Assembly (NCBI GenBank): GCA_960531495.1 | Contig: OY482846.1 | Coordinates: 37,401,065-37,465,064 of the forward strand | DNA length: 64,000 nucleotides | From: Zeus faber | Lineage: Eukaryota > Chordata > Actinopteri > Zeiformes > Zeidae | Reading direction: 5' to 3' | In this document: in pieces, positions 57,240 to 64,000 of the stretch | Layout of the letters: the number at the start of each line of letters is the position of its first letter | Numbering within the stretch: position 1 is the first letter of the stretch | The notes under the pieces: model-generated | What the model was told of the DNA's origin: nothing | The model's input: only the letters and a program-made list of their open reading frames with translations | Database searches by the model: none | Made by a program: the position numbers and the translations under genes

Positions 57240-59262
57240 CTTGTGTGCATGGGGTTATTCACACATTTCGGGCCCCTCCCCTTAGTCGAAAACACCGTTC
57301 GAAAGAATCGCTATGGATCTCATCGGGCCATTAGACCTCAGTGCTCGGGAGTATTGATTTGGGTTAGTTCTAGTGGACTACACAACCCGATACCCAGAAG
57401 CAGGGCCGCTGCGTAGTATTACGGCCAAAAATGTGGCGCAGGCGCTGCTGCAGGTCATCTCCTGGGTCCGGATTCCGAAGGAAATCCTGATCGACCAGGG
57501 CACTTTGTTTACGTCACGCACACTGGATGAACTGTACGGGTTACTGGGCATCCGCTCAATTCCGGCAAGCGTTAAATAGATAGCCTGGTCGAGCACTTAA
57601 ACAAAACATTGAAAAACATGATCCGGAAGTTGGTCCATGATGACAGCCGAAATTGGGACACATTTCTGAAACCCCCTGTTGTTCGCGGTGCGGGAGGTTC
57701 CCTAGTCCTTCACAGGGTTTTCCCCCTTTGAGCTACAGTTTGGCAGAAGACCTCATGGGGTGCTTTGACCTGTTTAAGGTAAACTGGCAGGAAGGTCCCA
57801 GCACCAGTAAAAACGAGGTCCAGTTAGTCCTAGACCTGAGAGCAAAGCTACACGTGTTGGGGCAGGAAGCACGGAGAACTTGCTCCACGCCGAGGAACTT
57901 CTGCGCCGCATGTACAACAATTCTCACTGGGAGACAAGATGATAGTACTGCTTCCTACGTCCAGCTCAAAATTACTGGGGAAGTGGCAAGGGCCCTTTGT
58001 GGTCACATGATGCATGGGGGAGGTCGATTATGAAGTACAATGCACAGATAGGCGGGGGTCCACTCAAATTGACCATCTAAAACTCCTAAAAGAATGGAGG
58101 GAAGGTATGCTGTAGCACTGGCCACAGCGACGATTGAAAGGGACAAAATGGGGCTAGAGGTTCCAAAGCTGGCAGATCGCACCGCAGCCCTTTTCAGTGA
58201 CCATCTCTCTCTGGGTCAAAACGCGGACTTCGCGGCGCTCCAGTGGCACTTTGCCGATGTGTTCTCTCCTCTGCCCGGCCGTACGCCCCTCATACTCCAC
58301 CATGTGGAGATGACCCCAGGGGTGAAGGTGCGCTCCCGGCCGTATCGCCTGCCCGCAAACAAACGAAAAATAAAAAAGCGTAATTAGAGGCCAAGCTGGA
58401 CAAAGTGGTTATAGAGGAATCTACGAGCAAATGGTTTAGTCCCATAGTGCTAGTGGGTTAGCCCCATGAGTTGGTGCGGTTCTGTGTAGATTACCGGAAG
58501 GTGAACGCAGTGTCAAAGTTGCCTACGATGCTGGATTTATCAAAGGGCTACTGGTAGATTCCCTTTTCCCAGCAGTCCAAGGAAAAATCTGACTTCTCCA
58601 CTCCGCAAGGCCTTTTCCAGTTTTGCGTGCTTCCGTTGGGTTGTTTGGTGCCCCCGCAACCTTTCAGAGACTCTTGGACCGTGTCCTACTTCTGCATGCA
58701 GCATTGGCCGCTGAATACAACGTGATTATTCATACCGATATATGGGAGCGGCATCTGCAGCACGTGGACGCGCTGCTAGCGTCCTTGAGGCGCACGGGGC
58801 TGACCGCCAATGCAAGGAAGTGTGCGGTTTGGCGGAGGGAGGTACGGTATCTGGGGTACAACTGTCGGGGGGGGGGCCTGCTCCAACCCCAGGTGGGTAC
58901 GATCCCCACGGTCGCAAACACGCTAAGAAGGAGGTAAAGCAGTTTTTGGTGCTGTCCAGGTACTGTAGGATGTTTATGCCGGAATTTGTGGCACTGTCCC
59001 ATCCGTTGACCGACCCAACTCGAAATGGTGCTCCTGATCAGGTCCAGTGATCAGAGTCGTGCCAGCCAAGCATTTGTCAGATTAAAGGCAGCTCTCTCTG
59101 GGGAGCCTGTACTGCATACCCCTAACTTTGCTCTTCCTTTCTGTCTGCAGACGGACGTGTCGGACAGGGGGCTTGGGGCCGTTCTGTCCCAGGAGGTCGA
59201 GGGTGTGGACCGGCTGGTGCTGTCCCTCAGCCACAAGCTTGCAAAGTGGGAGAGAATCATAA
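57240..59262 (+). pseudogene. Ty3/gypsy pol, integrase before RT (Gmr1-like)
   Basis: Integrase comes first: 'PFERIAMDLIGPLDL' (first catalytic D, about 57310), 'ILIDQGTLFTS' (second D, about 57490), 'LVEHLNKTLKNMIRK' (catalytic E, about 57590), 'FSPFELQFGR', and a C-terminal GPY/F module 'LGKWQGPFVVT' plus 'HLKLLKEWREG' (57975-58110). Directly after it, with no seam, comes RT: 'MTPGVKVRSRPYRLP' (58310), 'LVRFCVDYRKVNAVSK' (58480), 'LDLSKGYW' (58530), 'FSTPQGLFQFCVLPFG' (58600), 'HTDIWERHLQHVDAL' (58730), then the thumb and the RNase H start 'LQTDVSDRGLGAVLS' (59150). The YLDD box is reduced to 'YNVI', a stretch after 'NAVSK' is deleted, and there are many frameshifts. The integrase zinc finger, gag, protease and the rest of RNase H are missing. 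Ty3/gypsy elements normally have IN last. Confidence 0.88.
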
Positions 59263-59362
59263 AATCAATCTACTATTTTTGCCGAGTGACTACTCAGAAC
59301 TGAATCTCAAGATAAATTTGAACCTTTCGAAAGTCTTACACCACCAGTTCCTACAGTATATA

Positions 59363-59419
59363 CTGTATATATATATATGTGTGTGTGTGTGTGTATGTAT
59401 GTATGAATGTGTGTGTGTG

Positions 59420-59465
<46 letters not shown>

Positions 59466-59467
59466 CT
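59363..59467. repeat. (TA)n-(GT)n-(TA)n compound microsatellite
   Basis: TA, GT with GTAT, then a second TA run; it marks the 3' break of the pol relic. Confidence 0.95.
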
Positions 59468-60364
59468 TCGACAGTCAACTCAATGAATGTAAAATGTATG
59501 TTATAGTGTGAAATGTGTAAAATGTGTAAAATGTTGGTAGAGCTGAATTTATGTAATTTCTTTGTATTTTTTTCATATATTTTTTGTGAAAGAAAATACA
59601 AATATTTTGTGAAAAGTCAAACCTTTGCTTTATAAGTATTTTCTTTTTCCTTTGGTTACTTAACATTTTTTTTCTATTTCCTTAAATTATTCTCACAAGT
59701 GCCGCTGTGTCCTTGGATAGGTACTGTTTGCACAGCAATGTTAGTTTTCTCCTGCACACCTTGCTCTCTTTCATCATAGCAGGTCCCCCGGAGATTTTTT
59801 TTGCGAGTGTTATTTATCCAAATACAGATTTTGTATTGGGGTATTTTCGGCTTCATTATGTGTTGAATCAGGAAAATTACTTTTCATCACAACAGCATTG
59901 GCAAAGCTTGCTCACCTCATCAATAATATGACACGAGTGAATGTCTCTCATGTTTCTCGACTGAATATTCCATTGGACTGTAATACATGGATGGGGAGGG
60001 AGGGGGGCAAATATTAATTTAAAATCATAAAATATTTTTTTATCGCAGCTCGACATCCAAATTGGGCAGGGCCCTGTAATTGTCGATTTCGCAGAATAGT
60101 AACTCTTCCTCAGAATTTATAAAGAAATTATCTGCGATGCCAAAATCTGAGTCAGTCACTTGAGTTTTCCCTGAAGAAAAAAATTTGAAAACAATTTATC
60201 ATCAACATTTCCCAAGACTATGTTTATAACGAAATAATGTTGACGCTATTGCCGGATTGTCGTATTTAGATGAGAATCAAAGCTCAACGAAGTGATTGGG
60301 GAAAATCTATATGAAGACCTGCTATTAAAAAAATCTTCAAAAACGTTTAAAATACTGTGTACTT
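59468..60364. other. No gene recognised
   Basis: AT-rich DNA with only short frames. Confidence 0.5.
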
Positions 60365-61695
60365 TAGGGACATTTGGCGGTATTAAAGTTTTTTTTTTGT
60401 GAATCAGAGCTTCCAAACAAGTGTCACTTGTGCAAATCAAGCAAATATTTTAAAAGCTATGACTTGTTAATGACAAGGGTGTGGCAATCCGTGTTTCTGA
60501 GATCATCACCTCAAAAGTTTTACCCACACCAGGTTATTCAGCCAGCTCCCAGAATTCAAATGGGGTTGGCGGACAAACAAAGGCTCATGGCTACTTAACC
60601 TACTGCTGAATGTGCCAATCACCAACAGCTCAACAACACACAACTCATGTTGTTTTTAAAAAAAGCTTACTTTTATAAAACATGTATATTCTTACTGTTA
60701 AATAACAGTAAGAATATACATGTTTTATAAAGGTAAAATTACTTTGGATTTTAAAAGTATGGACAACACAACAAAATTTAGAGTCTATCAATAGTATGAG
60801 TCTGAATCTGAAATCTGAAAATCTGTCACCAGCCTCATCGTACCTGATCGCTTCATCGACTTCTTCCATTGTAACGACAACGGGCGTATCGTCGGTCTCC
60901 TCCGCTGGTTCTTGAAAATATTCCGTTTTATTGTCACATTAAGTGTGAAATCCGCTGTTTGAAATGTTCTCCAAGTCCGGAGTAATATCAGATGCAGCGT
61001 CGCTGTCATTCTCAGCTTTGCTGTCGGAGAACTGACTATCATTGCGGAAAATGAAGTCCAGTATGTGCTTCTAACACTGACTTGGATCTATCGCACTGGT
61101 CAGATTAAGGTCCGAAATATAATTCAGAGCTTCCACCACCCACTTTGCGTAATCCATAACGATACGGAGAAGAACGTTTTCACAGACAAGTGAGACCAAA
61201 ACACCCCCATGCTGCGCTTTAACCCTCTGTTTTATGTAGGTGCATGATGCGAAGGGTTTGTCTTCTTCGCCGTTTCACAAAAATGGCTGTGTGTGTAAAA
61301 GTAGTATGATTTAAAGGTTGAGTTCTATCAAAACGGTTTCACATTGTGACTTCATATCACATGGAACATGGATGAATGATCTTCACCAGGACAGTCGCTT
61401 TAGAGGAAACGATCCATCTGCGTTGTTCAGTGCTGTTCTGTGTCTCTGTAAGTGAACTGTGTTTCCCCATGTAATGTAACAGGAATATTTAACTCCAGGG
61501 TTTAAAATTTTTCTTCTATTTATAAATCAGAGACGGTTTTGAAAATACGTCGAAAGATTAAAAAAAACCACAAAGGAACACAAATCTGGAAAAATCTCAT
61601 TTTCCTTCAAGAAAGGTTTTTTTCAACTTATTTGGCTGCTCCTGGCAATTTTAGAAATGTGTGAGATGGCGGCTTTTGCTGTGGTGGGACACATA
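60365..61695 (-). mobile_element. Family B transposon, copy 3
   Basis: Inverted relative to copy 1. The 5' end is near 61690 ('tgtgtcccaccacagcaaaa' on the minus strand) and the body matches copy 1 down to 'cttgatttgcacaagtgaca' (complement of about 60415). The ORF start (ATG about 61158) and the acidic block 'DSQFSDSKAENDSD' are readable but a TAG interrupts after 'DPSQC'. A part of the body after 'EVDEAIRYDEAGD' is deleted relative to copy 1. The right TIR is eroded. A perfect 29-bp hairpin lies at 60672-60731. Confidence 0.8.
60672..60731. repeat. Perfect hairpin, 29-bp stem, 2-nt loop
   Basis: The arm 60672-60700 (starting 'tttataaaacatgtatattc') is exactly inverted at 60703-60731. Copy 1 of the same transposon has this sequence once only (about 11755-11790), so the second arm is an added inverted copy. 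Confidence 0.97.
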
Positions 61696-62049
61696 TGAAG
61701 TTGGAATCCATGAGATTATTAAAAAAAGAAAAACAACATATTTGATAATTATGATAGCTGTTGACAAAACATCTCTCTTGTACAGAGGTTAATGTTAAAA
61801 CTGCAACATAGGCTATTGGGAAAACAGTGCAGAGGCTACAGAGTATTGCACTTTGACACACCTAACTTTGTAATGGGCAACTCCAAATATTGTAAGCCTG
61901 GAAAGACACCTCGTAACCTTTATCAATGTAACTTGTCCTACTAGGCATATGAAGTTGTTAACGTTCGATTAAGGGAGATCACAAATCCTTGCGCAGAGCT
62001 CATCTTGACATGTCCGATCACAATGTTGTTAATTTGGGTCCGATCTACA
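61696..62049. other. No gene recognised
   Basis: Spacer between family B copy 3 and the LINE; no feature seen. Confidence 0.5.
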
Positions 62050-63385
62050 GACCTGTCCTGAAGAAAACAACCTGAGCGATGCTTGGTTCTGGTCTGGTCA
62101 GAGGAGTCTATTCAGTGTCTCCAGGATTGTTACAGTTGCACAGAATGCAATTTATTTAAAGATTTTTAATTAAAGCAGCAATCTCACTCAATGACTATAG
62201 GCCTGTGGCACTTCCTTCTCTTGTTATGAAAACCTTCGAGAAGATAAAATAGGTAAAATATATAAAATATAAAATAGGAGATTTGGGGTGCATTGGATCT
62301 ACTCCAATTTGCTCACAGGGCAGGGATGTTGAGGATGCCACAGGCACCCTACTTAACATGGTCTTGGATTACTTGGATGGTGCGAAGAATTTAGTACGAT
62401 CGCTTTTTATTGACTTCTCCTCAGATTTTAATTGTATCCAACCTCACATTTTAGCAGATGGACTTACCAGCATTCATAACATTGACCCTGTAATGACCCC
62501 CGGAGGTGTGTTCTCTCATCACTTTTTTTTTTGTTTCCAAACGAGTGTCAGTGTTATTACGAGGGAAGTCATATCATGAAGTTTGCGGATGATTCCGTCA
62601 TTGTGTCCCTGCTCCCATGCAACTAACCATGGTCCAGTAGTGGATGAATTTAGTGACTGGTGCAAACGTTCCTTCTTGAACAAAAATGTGTCTAAAACAA
62701 AGGAAACGAGAATTGACTTTAAGAAGAAGCCGCCCCCTATTCTTCATGCTGTTATTTGTGACCAGGCTGTTGAAGTTGTTCAACAGTACAAGTTTCATAA
62801 CAGCATATGTCATGACAATGTTCCACATGCTCCTGACCTGTTCCATCTTGCCACTCTGTACAATAAACTGGTGTGTTTGCAACATCTCTGCCTGTGTCTC
62901 TGTGATGGAGGGCCCTAAAAAATACAACCCAGGTGGCGTGTTGCAAGCAGATATGCCACACTTGTATTTGCTGTTTTGGGTTGCTTAAGTTGAAAAACAG
63001 GAACAGTTTAGAAGGAATTGTTAGAAATGCAGGCACAAATCGAAATGACCTCTCTCAAGTGTACAAAGTCAGAGTGATAAAGAAGGCCCAGTCAATCCTG
63101 GCTGACCCCAGTCACCCCCTTGTTCAGTGATTTCAGGTTGCTTCCATCTGGTCGCAAGTATAATCTGCAGAGGTGCAGGACCAATAGATTTAAGAACTAA
63201 TTTGTCCCTGCTGCTATTACCCTTTTGAATAACATCATGTAATTATGTTTTTTTTTGTTTTGTTGTTTGGTGTTTTTGTTGTGTTTGGTGTATTGATTGT
63301 GTTGATTGGTGTATTGATTGTAATTAATGCTGGCTGTGGAAGAAATTGCCCATCGGGGTTAATAAAGATTACCTTGACCGCATCA
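62050..63385 (+). mobile_element. Rex1/L2-like LINE relic
   Basis: A second LINE family, distinct from copies (a)-(c). RT pieces in order: '[19 protein letters not shown]' (about 62190), 'LVRSLFIDFSSDFNCIQP' (about 62390, first catalytic D), the catalytic 'KFADDSVIV' (about 62580), 'VSKTKETRIDFKKKPPP' (62690) and 'VRVIKKAQSILADPSHPL' (63080). The 'SPQGCVLSPLL' region is lost, with a deletion near 62500-62570, and other frames break. The 3' end is 'gcccatcggggttaataaag' (63349-63368), the usual terminus of this LINE type. The endonuclease is absent; inactive. Confidence 0.85.
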
Positions 63386-64000
63386 TAACGTGAAAAGCAT
63401 CATGTGACTACAAATAAGAATTACATTAATAGGAGTTAATGAAAATTACATGACTGATTTGCATAACTTATTTTCAGGAACTTTACTATTTTAACTTGAT
63501 CTTATGACCTAATAATGTGTTCATTTCAATAACCACACATACACCTAATTATTTTCACGTTATGATGTAATTTTTTTTTCTCATGGCATTAATATGCTTC
63601 TGTATGTTTCAGTCTTTGTGTATGTTTTGCTTGTGACAAACCATGTCTCAGTAACCCACCATACACACACACGATCTGAGGGATGGCCACTTTTTACTTT
63701 TTTTACCATGAGAGGGAGCGCTTGTTTATCATAATGTGATGAAAACAAACCAAATTAAGAATGTCAGGTCATAACTGTAATACTTAGTAATACTAGCCCA
63801 ATGCCGATGAAGGTTTTAGTGTTGAACTGATCTGACATTTTCAGAAAATAGTCTACCATCTAGGACTATATTTACAGGGAATAGATGTTGTCGAGAGATA
63901 TAGACTGAGCTAATGGGCGGATCGGACCTTGTCAGCACAGAAAAATGAGGCTTCAAATTTAAAAGATTGTCTGCTCTTTCACTATAAACTTAATACAGAC
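63386..64000. other. No recognised feature
   Basis: AT-rich; short frames only. Confidence 0.55.

Overview
The window is vertebrate, almost certainly teleost fish, nuclear DNA. The evidence is the mobile elements: a V-SINE (the DANA type of tRNA-headed SINE with the vertebrate core), several L2-like LINE copies with 7-bp 3' tandem tails, a Rex1/L2-like LINE, three Tc1-like transposase remnants of widespread fish families, a hAT transposase relic, many hAT-type MITEs, and a Ty3/gypsy pol whose integrase lies upstream of reverse transcriptase, the order described for the Gmr1 group first seen in Atlantic cod. CA/GT, TA and trinucleotide microsatellites are very dense. No prokaryotic, organellar or viral gene set is present.

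Layout. 0-9 kb: unclassified repeat family A, a MITE with 22-bp inverted ends, a hAT-like MITE, a 746-bp long-inverted-repeat foldback element directly followed by a Tc1-like relic. 10.7-17.5 kb: two copies of an acidic-ORF TIR transposon (family B), a hAT MITE with a recognisable target duplication, and a dead hAT transposon. 18-24.6 kb: Tc1 relic, microsatellites, V-SINE and, just beside it on the minus strand, a clean two-exon reading frame (22089-22725), the best candidate for an intact gene in the window. 25.8-27 kb: minus-strand gypsy gag remnant with a probable LTR. 29.0-29.2 kb: a candidate host exon. 31-34.4 kb: minisatellite, 5'-truncated LINE, Tc1 relic, simple repeats. 38.6-44.7 kb: G-quadruplex motif, a three-level nest of insertions, LINE fragments with perfect hairpins, family A copy 2, minisatellite. 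48-53.4 kb: two L2-like LINEs head to head, one split by a solo LTR. 54-59.5 kb: duplicated 340-bp unit, LTR-like segment, IN-RT retrotransposon pol. 60.4-61.7 kb: family B copy 3. 62-63.4 kb: Rex1/L2-like LINE.

No complete host gene is recognised. Most of the window behaves as intergenic or intronic DNA filled with decayed transposons. The items most worth following are the two-exon gene with an OB-fold-like pattern, the IN-before-RT retroelement, family B, and at least five perfect short-loop hairpins, one of which can be shown by copy comparison to be a new inverted duplication. Boundaries of decayed repeats are read by eye and are usually good to tens of bases.
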